A stretch of DNA of 64,000 nucleotides. Source: Halichoerus grypus (lineage: Eukaryota > Chordata > Mammalia > Carnivora > Phocidae). Both the position numbers and the translations under genes were made by a program. The notes beneath the pieces were generated by a model. The model saw only the letters and a list, made by a program, of their open reading frames with translations. It searched no databases and was not told the DNA's origin. Location of the stretch: the NCBI RefSeq assembly GCF_964656455.1, contig NC_135722.1, positions 111,234,234 to 111,298,233 on the forward strand, written 5' to 3'. Below, piece after piece: positions 11,525-23,882 of this stretch (positions are counted from its first letter, which is position 1; the number at the start of each line of letters is the position of its first letter).

Positions 11525-12227
11525 CTTAAACAATGCCAACAAAATGTCAAAAGTAACATGCGTACGTTATATGCACAAACTTACGAGTTATCTTCAAACA
11601 TTGCAGAAAACCCTACGTTTCTTCCGTTCAGTCAGAAAACTCTTACTGAGCTTCTGTTATATGTACCATGCATGGCATGGTTAAAGTAATGAATTAAACA
11701 AAATTTCTGCTTCTGAGGAGTTTATAGTTTCGACCAGTGGCCTCCCAAGTATGCTGCCGGAACGGCAGGAGGATAGTCAAACACATCATGCTGTGTGGGA
11801 AGAACAGACTACAATTCCACTTTCTGCTTATTATCTACACAGGAGAAACTAAACATCACCATGTTACTATGTGGTTGACCCTGGCACCTTGTCCATTTGC
11901 AAGGTCAACGGTCGTAGACTGCCCACGGTAAACACCGTTCTCTGGGAGAACAGTATGGGTGCTCCGGGAGAGATGGGCACTGCTATCAGTCGCCAGGCTC
12001 TCTTGCCTCCTGTCATCTAACTAAATGTTACCTGTGTCTGCTCAGTGGATGTATGGCTATCTCACAGCATCTGAATGAGTCCTCACAAAATGGAAGAGTC
12101 TAAAAAAGACTTTTGTAGTGCCTCCCTCGTATGGGCAATGTTTTATTATTTTAGGTGAGTAGTGGGCATGTGGATATTTCTTATCATTTTTTCTATGCTT
12201 TTTATATGACTAATCAAAAACATATTC
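11525..12227. other. Intron 6-7, nothing recognised
   Basis: Unique intron sequence between exon 7 and the first LINE-1 remnant. No coding signal or conserved element recognised. Confidence 0.35.
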
Positions 12228-12470
12228 TTAGACAGAAGCAAACCAAGAAACAGACTCTGAACTACAGAGAACACACTGAAGGTGACCAGAGGGGATGTGG
12301 ATGGGGGGATGGGCTAGATGGGTGATGGGGTTGAAGGAGGCGCTGGTGTGATGAGCACCGGGTGTTGTATGCAAGTGTTGAATCAATGTATTGTACACCT
12401 GAAACTAATATCACACTGTCTGTTAACTAACTGGAATTTGAATAAAAACTTAAAAAAAAAAAAGTGCGAA
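12228..12470 (+). mobile_element. LINE-1 3' UTR fragment
   Basis: Contains CCAAGAAACAGACTC, a G-rich 3' UTR stretch, ATCAATGTATTGTACACCTG and a terminal A-run, the usual 3' end of carnivore L1. 5'-truncated. Confidence 0.85.
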
Positions 12471-12544
12471 CAGCCACAGACAATATGTAAATGATTGAGT
12501 GTGGCTTTGTGCCAATAACACTTAATTTATAAAAATAGGTGGAG

Positions 12545-12736
12545 GGGCAGCTGGGTGGCTCAGTTGTTAAGTGTCTGTCTTTAGCTCAGGTCATGATCCC
12601 AGGGTCCTGGGATCGAGCCCCACGTCGGGCTCCCTGCGCAAGAAGCCTGCTTCTCCCTCTCCCACTCCCCCTGCTTGTGTACCCTCTCTCGCTGTGTCTC
12701 TCTCTGTCAAATAAATAAATAAAATCTTTAAAAAAA
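12545..12736 (+). mobile_element. Carnivore tRNA-Lys SINE
   Basis: Plus-oriented copy with head CAGCTGGGTGGCTCAGTTG and AAATAAATAAATAAAATC tail. Perfect 16-bp target duplication ATAAAAATAGGTGGAG at 12529-12544 and 12737-12752. Confidence 0.95.
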
Positions 12737-12944
12737 ATAAAAATAGGTGGAGAGTTGATTTGGCTTATAGACTAGTTTGCAGACCCCTAGACTAGATGAT
12801 GTAGAAGTTTCTTCTACTGCTAATATTCTATGATTTAACTTGTTTTAATAGCAATGCTATATCCCTATGAAGTTAAATTGATTATTCAATCATCTGTCAA
12901 ACATGGGAGTTTGTGAAGTAAGTATTTTCCTGCTGTTTGTTATT

Positions 12945-13618
12945 AACAATAGCCAAGATATAGAAACAATCTAAGTGTCCATCAATGGATGAATGAATAA
13001 AGAAGACATGGTTTATATAAACATATTATTATTTAGCCATGAGAAAGAAGGAAGTCCTGCCATTTGTGACAACATGGATGGGACCTTGAAGGTATTATGT
13101 TAAGTGAATTAAGTCACATAAAGACAAATATTGTATGGTATCACTTATATGTGGAATCTAAAAAAGCTGAACTAGGGGCACCTGACTGGCTCAGTTGGTG
13201 GAGCATGCAACTCTTAATCTCAGGGTTGTTAGTTCAAGCCCCATGTTGAGAATGGTGCCTACTTAAAAAAAAATTTAAAAAGCTGAACTAGTAGAAACTG
13301 TTGAATCGTGGTTATAGAGGCTAGGGAGTGTGGGAATTGAGATGTCAGTCAAAGTACAAACTTGCAGTTAGAAGATGAATAAGTTCTGGAGTTTTGATGC
13401 ACAGCATCATGATTATAGTCAACAACACTGTATCATATACTTCAAAATTGCTAAGAGATTAGATATTAAATGTTCTCACCACAACAGAGAAATGACAATT
13501 ATGTGATTGATGGAGGTGTTAGCTAGCTATGGTAGTAATCATACTGCGATATATAAATCTATCAATACATGGTACACCTTAAACTTACACAATGTAATGT
13601 CAATTATCCCACAATAAA
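12945..13618 (+). mobile_element. LINE-1 3' region fragment, interrupted by a SINE
   Basis: Reads AACAATAGCCAAGATATAGA, then TGTCCATCAATGGATGAATG, then TTATATGTGGAATCTAAAAA, the conserved L1 3' UTR order. It is split by the SINE at 13175-13276 and resumes at once. Non-coding. Confidence 0.85.
13175..13276 (+). mobile_element. Short tRNA-related SINE nested in LINE-1
   Basis: A short SINE head (GGCACCTGACTGGCTCAGTT) lacking the CT-rich body. It ends GGTGCCTACTTAAAAAAAAA and is flanked by the 14-bp duplication AAAAAGCTGAACTA (13161-13174 and 13277-13290). A different, shorter subtype from most copies here. Confidence 0.85.
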
Positions 13619-15410
13619 AACAAGTATTTTTCTGCAAAAAAATTGCAAAACCATAGATCAAAGATAAAACTAATAACACAAGCACAGGTGAATAAGAAAA
13701 AGAGCTGATATATCTCTTATTCTCCTCATAAACTCTTTGCCACATAATGACAATGACAGTATAATTATATTTATAACAAAGTTAGAATCACAAATTGGAA
13801 AAATTATCAAACAAATAATAAAAATAAGCCTCAACCTAAATGCATATTGTACTTTGAGATATTAACTAATAATGGTATATGAAATGAAGTCATAATTGAT
13901 AAGACATTTGAAACTAAACATTCAGAGCATTATTAGTAATACATGAGAGAAGTATTTTATAGAATACATAAAATTATTTTAAAAATTTAAAAATGTATTA
14001 TTTATAAAATACAAAATTTTGACATTCTTTTAAAAGTTTATACTTCATTTTAATCTCCTTCTTTATATATTTCTATTTCTGATTAAGGTTATGTATTTAT
14101 TAGTACAGTAATACATTTGTATGGCATGTTTATATGTATATGCTCAAAATTTTTACTAATGTTCTATATCCAACTATTCATATATAGTTAAATGCATACA
14201 CTGTAAGTATACATATAAAACTATCCATCTATACCTAAATAACAACAGAGACCCCAAAGCTTTCAACCTTCTGGAAAGCTGGCCAGTAACTGAACACCTG
14301 AGCTTTGAGAGTAGGAAACGATACTATAATTCTAGCTGATATTAGTTCACCATTTATAAGTGCCCAGACATTGTTCTAAGGGCTGTCGGCACTGTTACCA
14401 TCACTATTTTTACAGATAAAGAAATTAGGCACAGGAAAGGAAAAGTAACTTGCCTGAGGTAACAGAGTCAGTAAAGGGCAAAGCTGGAATTTGCATCCAA
14501 GCAGTTAATCTCTAAAATCTGAAATTCTAGCTCTTACCCTCCATGCTAGTAACTTTCATTCTGATTTGACCGTCTCACAGAAAGAAATATATTTTGCACT
14601 GTGATCCAGGATGCATATACAGTCCTGGGAAACACATTTACCTTTACAATATATGATGCCCTCTGGTAGTTTCTATCTTAGAATATTCTGATTCTAAAAT
14701 TATATTTTATTTAAAAAATTCTCATCACCACTCATGAAGTCGATTTCATAATCCACTAATGAGACACAATCTGTAGTTTAGAAAGCTCTGTATTATTTTT
14801 ATTCCCACCCATATGGGTAAGCTAAATGCTAAATATGCTAGGCTACATATGCTAAATGTTATAGTTTCTAGCGGGATCATCTGGGCATCAAAAGAGTTTC
14901 TATACTGTTTTCTATGCTTAGAAGATCTTGGAAAGTCCCTATCTTTCCATTTTGAAGAGCTTTAAAAATACCTTAAGTGAAAATTTTCTGGCCACATGAC
15001 TGCTGTGTCAGGAATTTTTCCCTTCCTTCAGCCTGTTTGTAAATCTTTTGCAGTCACGATCTGCCAACACTTTTGTACTTTCTTGATTTGTAGCATAATT
15101 ATTTGTTTTTGAGCTTTATTGTTTTTTGTGTAGATGTTCAGTCTTGTGGACTGTAAATTACTGATCCCAGGAACAGATATAGTATATGCTTAAAACTGTG
15201 TGTTGTTCCATTCACATACATACAGTTAAATACTATCTAATAATTAATATAATAGCTCAGAACCTTGGTATATTTGCAATATATATATAATATATATATA
15301 TAGTTTGCACCGGCATCTTTGGCCAAATTTCTCATATGAAAATTCTACACATGATAGCTTTTCTATCAAAACTCAAAATAAAGCTACTAATTATTAATTA
15401 TTACATATTT
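13619..15410. other. Intron 6-7, AT-rich, with a MIR at about 14340-14560
   Basis: AT-rich intron. About 14340-14560 matches the MIR core on the plus strand (TTTTTACAGATAAAGAAATT, then AAGTAACTTGCCTGAGGTAA, then AGCTGGAATTTGCATCC). An (AT)n tract lies at about 15280-15302. Otherwise nothing recognised. Confidence 0.65.
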
Positions 15411-15428
15411 AAAATGTATAGTATTCTT

Positions 15429-15623
15429 TTTTTTTTTTAATATTTTATTTTTTTTGACAGAGAGAGACACAGTGAGAGAGGGAACACAAGCAGGGGGAGT
15501 GGGAGGGGGAGAAGCAGGCTTCCCGCCGAGCAGAGAGCCTGATTTGGGGCTCGATCCCAGAACCCTGGGATCATGACCCGAGCCGAAGGCAGACGCTTAA
15601 TGACTGAGCCACCCAGGCGCCCC
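15429..15623 (-). mobile_element. Carnivore tRNA-Lys SINE
   Basis: Minus-oriented full copy with a perfect 18-bp target duplication AAAATGTATAGTATTCTT at 15411-15428 and 15624-15641; a young insertion. Confidence 0.96.
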
Positions 15624-15641
15624 AAAATGTATAGTATTCTT

Positions 15642-16289
15642 AATTATAAACATCAGAACAAATTCTGGAGATGTTCAGAGAATGATAGCTTTGGAAGAGC
15701 CCTTGGAAGTTAACAGGTCAACCTTTCACTCAGAGATCTACCTTCCTCACCCATAGACATTCAACCTCTGCTCGAATGGCTTAGCCATGGGGAGCCACTA
15801 CCTCTTGCACTGTTGGTGGTTTTAGCTCAGACCCTTCCTTACACTAAGCGGAAAACATCCTTGCAATTTTTACCCCTCATTTCGTTCTGTTTTCTCTTTC
15901 TTTCATATAGTAAACCTTCAAAGATTTGTACACAGCTATCATGTCTCTTAGGCTTGTGCTCCTTTATTGGTCTTCAGACCCAACCCCTGGTTCCAGAGCT
16001 CTGTGTCACCCCAGTTTGTTTAAATAGCCGTTGAAATATATAGACAATATAGGAAATGATGTAGACTACAGCAGTAGTTCCAAAGATCTGTTTATTATTG
16101 CCTAAAATTGTATTAAATTTTTAACAGCTACAACAAACTCTTTTTTTGGGGGTTTAGTTTTGTGTGGATTTTTTCTCTTTTTTTTAAGGAACAGTGTCAA
16201 GACAGATACCTTTTTTCTTGGAACTGAAAAAAAAAAACCAAACCTCTAGCAAACCAAACACATACAAGCAAGCTGCAAAGGAAAAGACC
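15642..16289. other. Intron 6-7, nothing firmly recognised
   Basis: A stretch near 15690-15800 has the look of a very old degraded repeat, but I cannot assign it. The remainder is T-rich unique sequence. Confidence 0.3.
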
Positions 16290-17050
16290 ACATTTAAATG
16301 AACATTTATTCATCACAAAGAATGAAACTACAAATCACAAACTGGCAGAAAATAAATGCAACACATATAAGGACACAGGACCCTAGAATATATAAACAAC
16401 TCCTGTCAATTAGGGAAAAAGAACCCAAGAGCAGATATTTCTCAGAAGAGGGAACACAAACAGTTCATAAACACATGAGAGTGCTCAATTCATCAGTAAT
16501 CAGGGTGATGCAAGTTGTTGTCAGTAGATATTATTTCTCATCCACAAGAAGCATTACGCCTTAAAGCAAGAAACTGGAGGCAGCCCAAATGTCCAATGAC
16601 AGAAGAATGAAAAATCTTTGTACATTCATTTAATGAAATGTAATACAGTAATGAACATGAATGAAGTACAGCTAAATTAATGACAAAGAATCTAAAACAT
16701 AAAATTGATTGAAAAAAGCAAATCATAGAAGAACACAGATGAAATGGCTTCATTTATATAAATTACAGACCTCGGCAAAATTAACTATACTGAGATAAAT
16801 TTACATGTGGTAAAATTATACCAAAAGCATGGAAGGATGAACACCTACGTGGTGGTCGCTTCTGTGAGGGAGGGAGGGACCCGGCTGGGGAGGGCATGTG
16901 AGACCTCAGCAATACCAATGAGTTTCTATTTCTGAACTGGGCAGTGGGTACAGAGTTCTTCTGTTATTATTAGCCCTTAATTTGTTCCTATATTTTACAC
17001 ACATTTATTTTCTAAGACATGTTTCACAATTAAAAAACTTTAAAAAGTAA
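16290..17050 (+). mobile_element. Old LINE-1 3' fragment
   Basis: Degenerate L1: CAGAAGAGGGAACACAAACA followed by AAACTGGAGGCAGCCCAAAT and a 3' region ending in AATTAAAAAACTTTAAAAAG. No usable frame. Confidence 0.7.
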
Positions 17051-18997
17051 GTTGAATGCAAATACATGACTCTGCAGTTAGTTATCTTTGCTAAACTGAA
17101 CTTTATTACTTTTGGTTTATCATTTCAGTTGGTAAAGATGACTTGAATCTTAATTCCATCCTCTATTTTATTAATGACTTTCTTTGCTACTCTACACCTT
17201 CTACAAATTGTATAGATCAATGTACTTTTAAAAAATGGTATCACTGAAAAATCTGTGGCTACTCAGTTCTAAAGATTTAGGTAAATTAATACATAGTTTC
17301 TGACACTTCTGGGGAAGATGGTGGAGTAGGAGGATCCTAGGCTCACCTTGCCTGTCCCATGGATACAACTAGATAACACCCTCATCAGTGTAAATAACCC
17401 AGAAAACGACTAGGAGCCTGGCAGAGAAGACTCTCCACAGCTAAATGTAGAGAGCAGGCCACATTGAAGAGGGCAGGAAGGGTGGAGATGTGGTCGGGAA
17501 CTAGATGGACCCGGGAGACTGTCCCTGGGAGGGAGGGACTCATGGGCTCAGAGCGGGAGAGAAACAGACCCTCCCACCAGGGAGCCCACATGGGGAAGAT
17601 GACTCACCAGAACATTTGGCTTTGAAGACCAGAGGAGCCAAATTTTGTGAGTTCTTACAATTAGTGGGCCTTACCACCTGGAACTTTAAAAATCAGTGGG
17701 CTCGGAGAGCCGGGAAGGTGAGAGGAAACTTGAGTCCCCACCCTTAAAAAGACAGGCCAACGAATAGCCCCACAGAGATACAGCACAGGTAGCAATTTGA
17801 AAAACACTTAGGGCACACAGGAGAGAGATTTGTTTACTAATTTCAGAGCATATGCTAAGGGGCTGGAATCATTGGGAGACTCCTCCTGGAACAAAGTAGA
17901 TGGCAGGTGCCATTTCCCTCCCCTGCCCCACAGCATAAACACAAGGCCACCTGCAGGAGCCAGCACAGGGGCCAACACCCACTACCTAACTTGCTAACAT
18001 AGCACCCTGCCCCACTGTGGACCCACTCTCTCCAGCCAGGCCTTGGCTCCAGGTCTCCTCCCACAGCACAATCTGCAAACCCTCCTAACACCCCAGGTCC
18101 TGCCCTGTGCGCTTCTGCGGATCTGGCCCCTCCAACCTGGTCTGCCTCAGTCCTGGAAGCTGCAGGCCTTCTTCCGCAGAGGACTGGTGCAAACCTTGCT
18201 GACACTGCCTACCCCACCCCGCTGTTACCCTGCAGCCCTGCCCCCTCCAATAGGCTCTTGGCTGGAGCCCTTCTGAAGATGTGCCACAGGCTGTCAGTGT
18301 GCAGGCAGCGCTGACAGGGGCCAGCACCCCTCTAAAGTGACTCCTGCCCTAGGGAGAGGGAAAGATAACCACACACACCGGTCCCACCATGTCCCCAGTC
18401 CCATTGCGTCCCACACCCCCCCACATCAATTGTGTACATCATCCAAACAGAAAATCAACAAGGAAACAGTGGCAATATAAACAATCTAAAAAAGAGCCAA
18501 TCAGAGATGAAGAACTCAAAAAATGAAATTAAAAATACACTGAATGGAAGAAATAACAGAGGAAGCAGAAGAACACATCAGTGATCTGGAGGACAGAGTA
18601 AAGTAGAGCAATCAAGCTGAATAGGAGAGAGAGAGAAAAAATGAAAACAGACTTAGGAAACTCAGTGACACCATCAAGTGTAAGGGGAAGAGAGAGAAAA
18701 GGGGGCAGAAAATTTACTTGAAGAATTAATAACTGAAAACCTCCTGAATCTAGGGAAGGAAACAGAAATCCAGATCCAGGAGGCAGAGAGATACCCCAAA
18801 AAAATCAACCCAAGGAGGCCCACACCAAGACACATATGGCAAAAAGTAGCGATAGAGAATTTTAAAAGCAGCAAGAGAGAAGAAGACAGTTACATACAAG
18901 GGAAATCCCATAAAGCTATCAGCTGATTTTTCAGCAGAAACTTGGCAGGACAGATGGGAGTGGCATGATATTCACAGTGCTGAAAGAAAAACAGCCA

Positions 18998-19167
18998 GGG
19001 ACGCCTGGGTGGCTCAGTCGGTTAAGCGTCTGCCTTCGGCTCAGGGTCCTGGGATCGAGTCCCGCATCCGGCTCCCTGCTCCGCGGGGAGCCTGCTTCTC
19101 CCTCTGCCTCTACCTGTCTCTGTCTCTCATGAATAAATAAATAAAATCTTTAAAAAAAAAAAAAGAA
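18998..19167 (+). mobile_element. Carnivore SINE nested in LINE-1
   Basis: Plus-oriented copy (GGGACGCCTGGGTGGCTCAG) inserted into the ORF1-side region of the L1 at 17300-22565. Target duplication AAAGAAAAACAGCCA at 18983-18997 and 19168-19182. It lacks part of the central block after GGCTCAGGGTCCTGGG. Confidence 0.93.
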
Positions 19168-19739
19168 AAAGAAAAACAGCCAAGAATACTCTATCCAGCA
19201 AGGCTATCATTCAGAATAAAAGAAGAGATAAAGAGTTTCCCAAACAAACAAAAGTTAAAGTAATTCTTCACCACTAAATTAGCCCTACAAGAAATATTAA
19301 AGGGGACTCCAGAATATTATAGGCATTTTCTTTCCACTGTAGGAGTAAGAAAAACAGGAACCACAAAAGCAGTAAAAATATCTATAAAAATCAGTCACAG
19401 GATCCACAAACTAAAAGGATGTAAAGTATGATACCATATACCTAAAATGTAGAGGGCAGAGGAAAAAAAAAATGGGTTCAAATTTAAGGACCATCAACTT
19501 AAGATAGACTGCTATATGCAGAATTTGTCAGATACAAACCTAATGGTTACCATTAAATCATAAACCAGTAGTAGATATGCAAAAAAACTTTAGAGAAAGA
19601 AATTCAAGTATATCGCTAAAAAAAGCCAACAAACCATGAGGGAAGAGAGCAAGAGAAGAAAGGAACAGAGAATAACTACAAAAACAACCATAAAACAAGT
19701 AACAAAATACCAACAGCTACATACCTGTCAATAATTACT

Positions 19740-22300
19740 ATGAATGTAAATGGACTAAATACTCCAATCAAAACACACAGGGTGACAGGGTGGATAAAAA
19801 AACAAGACGCATCTATATGCTGCCTACAAGAGACTCATTCAGACCTAAAGAAAGACATCTGCAGATTGAAAGTGAAGGGACAGAAAAACATTTATTGTAT
19901 TAATGGAAGTGAAAAGAAAGCCAAGGTATGTATGTATGTATGTATGTGTGTGTATGACAACCTAGACTTTATTATTTATTTAACAAAATAAACTTTAAAA
20001 CAAAGATTGTAACAAGAGACAAAGAAGGACAGTATGTAATCATGAAGGAATTCAATCCAACAAGAAGATACAACAATTATGAATATTTATGCATCCAACA
20101 TGGGAGCATCCGAATACATAAAACAGTTAATAATAAACTAAAAGGAACTACTTGATAGTAATACAATAATAGTAGGGGACTTTAACCCCCTCCCCCCTTA
20201 CATCAATGGATACATCATCCAAACAGAAAATCAACAAGGAAACAAAGGCTTTGAATGACACACTGGACCAGAATGTATCTAACAGATACATTCAGAACAT
20301 TCCACCCTAAAACAGCAGGATACACATTCTTTTCAAGTGCACGTGGAACATTCTCCAGAATACATAACATATTAGGCCACAAAACAAGTCTCAACATACT
20401 AAAAAAGACAGAAGTCATACTATACAACTTTTCTGACCACAACCCTATGAAACTAGAAATCAATCAAGAAAAAATCTGGAATGAACACAAATACATGGAG
20501 AGTAAATAACATGCTACTAAGAAATGAATGGGTGAACCAAGAAATCAAAGAGGATATCAAAAATTACATGGGGACAAATAAAAACACAATGGTCCAAAAT
20601 CTTTGGGATGCCACAAAAATGGTTCTAAGAGGGAAGTTTATAGCAATACAGGCCTACCTCAAGAAGCAAGAAAAATCTCAAATAAACAACCTAACTTTAC
20701 ACCTAAAGGAGCTAGAAAAAGAACAACAAACAAAACCCCAAAACAGCAGAAGGAAGGAAATAATAAAGATTAGAGCAGAAATAAATGATATGTAAACAAC
20801 AGGACAGATCAATGACACCAGGAGTTGGTTCTTTGAAAAAAACAAAAACAAAAACAAACAATAAAATTGATAAATCTCTAGCCAGATTCATAAAAAAAGA
20901 AAAAGAGGGAAGACTCAAATAAACAAAATCAGAAATGAAAGAGGAAAAATAACAACTGACACCATAGAAATACCAAGGGTTGTAGGAGCATATTATGAAA
21001 AATTATATGTCAATAAATTGGACAACCTAGAAAACATGGGTAAATTACTAGAAACATATAAACTACCAAAACTGAAGCAGGAAGAAATAGAAAGTTTGAA
21101 CAGACCAATTATTAGCAATAAAATTGAATCAGTAATCAGAAAACTCCCAACAAACAAAATTCCAGGACCTGATGGCTTCACAGGTGAATTCTTGCAAACA
21201 TTTAAAGAAGAGTTAATACCTATTCTTCTCAAACTATTCCAAAAAACAGAAGAGGAAGGTAAACTTCCAAATTCATTCTATGAAGCCAGCATTACCCTGA
21301 TACCAAAAGATATCAGATACAGACACTACAAAAAAAGAGAACTACAGGCCAATATCTCTGATGAACATAGATGCAAAAATTGTCAACAAAATAGTAGCAA
21401 ACTGAATCCAACAATACATTAAAAAAAATCATTCACTGAGATCAAGTGGGATTTATTCCTAGGATGCAAGGTGGTTCAATATCTGCAAATCAATCACTGT
21501 GATATACCACGTTAATAAAATAAAGGATAAGACCCATACGATCGTTTCAATAGATGCAGAAAAAGTACATTTGACAAAGTACAACATCCATTCAAGATAA
21601 AAACCCTCGACAAAGTAGGTTTAGAGTGATTGTACCTCAACATAATAAAGGCCATAAATGAAAAATCCACAGCTAACATCATACTCAATGGTGAAAAACA
21701 GAGATTTTCCCCTAAGATCAAGAATAAGACAAGGGTGTCCGCTTTCACCACTTTTATTCAACACAGCACTGGAAGTCCTAGCTGCAGCAATTAGACAACA
21801 AAAAGAAATAAAAGGCATCCAAATCATTAAGGAAGAAGTAAAATTTCCAGTATTTGCAGATGACACAATACTATATATAGAAAACTCTAAAGACTCCACC
21901 AGAAAACTACTAGAACTGATAAATGAATTCAATAAGGTTGCAGGATACAAAATCAATAGACAGAAATGTGTTGCATTTCTATATACTATTAATGAAGTAG
22001 CAGAAAGAGAGATGAAGAAAACAATCACATTTACAACTGCACCAGAAAGAATAAAATACCTAGGAATAAACTTAATCAAGGAGGTGAAAGACCTGTACTC
22101 TGAAAACTATAAAACACTGACGGAAGAAATTGAAGACAACACAAATGAATGGAAAGATATTCGATGTTCATTGGTTGGAAGAACAAATATTATTAAAATG
22201 TCCATACTATCCAAAGCAACATACAGATGTAATGCAGTTGCTATCAAAATGTCAACAGCATTTTTCACAGACCCAGAACAATCCCAAAATGTGTAGGGAA
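19740..22300 (+). pseudogene. LINE-1 ORF2 pseudogene (endonuclease / reverse transcriptase)
   Basis: Decayed coding part of the L1 above. ORF2 normally encodes an apurinic-type endonuclease followed by a reverse transcriptase that nicks DNA and copies L1 RNA. Successive open pieces show the endonuclease N-terminus (19740-19990), the SDHNPMKLEI segment (20255-20509), fingers/palm [12 protein letters not shown] (21018-21422) and palm with [15 protein letters not shown] (21658-22296). These lie in different frames or are separated by stops, so no intact protein is encoded. Confidence 0.88.
19926..19956. repeat. (GTAT)n/(GT)n microsatellite
   Basis: GTAT tetranucleotide run passing into GT repeats inside the L1 endonuclease region; it contributes to breaking the frame. 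Confidence 0.8.
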
Positions 22301-22556
22301 CCACAAAAGACCCCAAATAGCCAAAGCAATCTTGAAAAAGAAAAATAAAGCTGGAGGTATCACAATCCCAGATTTCAAGATATATTAGGAAGCCATAGCA
22401 ACCAAACCAGTATGGTACTGGCACACAAAGAGATACACAGATCAATGGAACAGAATAGAACACCCAGAAGTAAACCCAGAACAACTGAAGAAAAAAGTGA
22501 CAAACCAAACCAAAAAACAGACTCTTCAACTATAGAGAACAAACTGGTGGATGTGG

Positions 22557-22580
22557 TATATATATATATATATATACATA
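22557..22580. repeat. (TA)n microsatellite
   Basis: TA dinucleotide run at the point where recognisable L1 ORF2 sequence stops. Confidence 0.8.
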
Positions 22581-22729
22581 CAATGGTTTTTACTCAATCT
22601 ATATGATACTTTCTTTTTTTTTTGAAAGTAGTGTGAAAACTAAAGTTACATTGTAAAATGCCTAGATTAAAAGGAAATAAAATCTTTAGTGAGAAAAATA
22701 ATTTTTAAAAAATCTAGGTTTTTGCCAAG

Positions 22730-22865
22730 AAACAGACTCTTAACTATAAAGAATACACTAAGGGTCCCCAGAGGGGAGGTGCGGGGGGAGGATGGGTGAA
22801 ACAGTTGATGGGATGAAGGAGGACACTTGTGATGAAAAATGAAAAAAAAAGAAAACAAAAACCAT
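22730..22865 (+). mobile_element. LINE-1 3' UTR fragment
   Basis: GCCAAGAAACAGACTCTTAA followed by a G-rich stretch and an A-run, parallel to the fragment at 12228-12470. Possibly the displaced tail of the upstream L1. Confidence 0.7.
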
Positions 22866-23882
22866 CTAGATTTTTGTAGCCAAGTACTGAAAGTTTTTAG
22901 TTTAGAGTCTTTGCATTTAGCTTCCCATCTGCTAATATGACTTACATCCATTCAATTTAAGAAAAGTGTGGGTGACTACCAAGTGCCAGGACCTGGGGAG
23001 ACAGTGATGAATTACAACAAACGCCCCCTGTCCTTAAAATCTCAGTCTAATTAAAGAAAACTTTGAATATTAAATTTGAAACTAACCCCCTCTTTACATC
23101 ATCTTAGTATTTACTCACATCTTTGGGAAAAGAAAAGAATAGCTTTTCCGATTTTTTCCCAAGTCCTATCTATTTCTCAATAGGCAACTGATTCCTACTG
23201 GCAGGGAATTTATGGGCTTCTAGTCCATTCCCCCAGAGGAAAAGAGCTTCAGGAGGAGTTAACTAGCTAGTAAGGGTAACTGGCATTCTATGGGGAGCTA
23301 ATCTCCAAACTGTTTAAAGTAACACCGTCACTTTTCCTCCACATGAAAACCAGCATACATAAGGGATAAAAGTAGGGCTGCCAGTCTTTTGGAAAGGGAG
23401 GGGGAGGGCTAGGCACACCTGTCATTAGCTTATAACTATTCAATTTAACAAACATTTTAAAGAAAAATAAAATAAGGTATTATAACCACATTTATTTACC
23501 TACTTAGAATAATTTAAAAAATATTTTCCACTGTGCTTATTTTGACAGAAATTTTGACTAGAATATTGGGGTAATGTAAGGACAGAATGATATGGGGTAA
23601 AAAGCAGACCCTACTCTTTGTCCTCCCTCTTTTAAACTAACAAGAGAAAAAAATGGAGGCTGGCAAGTTTCTAATTTTAGTTGAGTGAGGGCTGGGTGGT
23701 TCTCTCAAAAGCTCCAGCGAGGCAGACAAGGATAGCACGTTCAGGGAGAGACTTTCCGTGCCGCTAACTTATTATTTAATATTGTATCACAGGGTGCGCG
23801 CTGCTGTACCTCAGTAAGAAAAATTTCACAGGACCTTAAAACGTTGTACAATTTATTTATAAAAATATATGTTTGTTCTTAC
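22866..23882. other. Intron 6-7 next to exon 6, nothing recognised
   Basis: Unique intron sequence without clear repeats. The exon 6 donor at 23882-23881 is GTAAGA. Confidence 0.4.

Larger units (their letters stand above)
17300..22565 (+). mobile_element. Nearly full-length, inactive LINE-1
   Basis: It starts with GGGGAAGATGGTGGAGTAGG in a GC-rich 5' UTR, passes through a degraded ORF1 region (about 18480-19330, split by a SINE), and enters ORF2 at 19740 (MNVNGLNTPIKTHRVTGWIK). Endonuclease remnants include the SDHNP motif near 20440. Reverse transcriptase remnants include [11 protein letters not shown] near 21735 and the catalytic FADD at about 21855. Several frameshifts and stops break both ORFs, so it cannot be active. 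The 3' end is lost or separated, with a 3' UTR piece at 22730-22865. A 34-nt ORF2 string recurs in its 5' part (see findings). Confidence 0.9.

Noticed and set aside
12545..12640. tRNA-Lys-like heads of the SINEs as tRNA genes
   Set aside because: Each is followed by a SINE body and A-rich tail with target duplications, and the cloverleaf is degenerate.
18435..20244. Identical 34-nt strings as a CRISPR-type repeat
   Set aside because: Only two copies 1.8 kb apart, both within LINE-1 sequence, in a mammalian genome.
21018..22296. Reverse transcriptase frames as evidence of a retroviral or novel RT system
   Set aside because: Motif order and flanks (endonuclease upstream, L1 3' UTR downstream) are those of an ordinary dead LINE-1.
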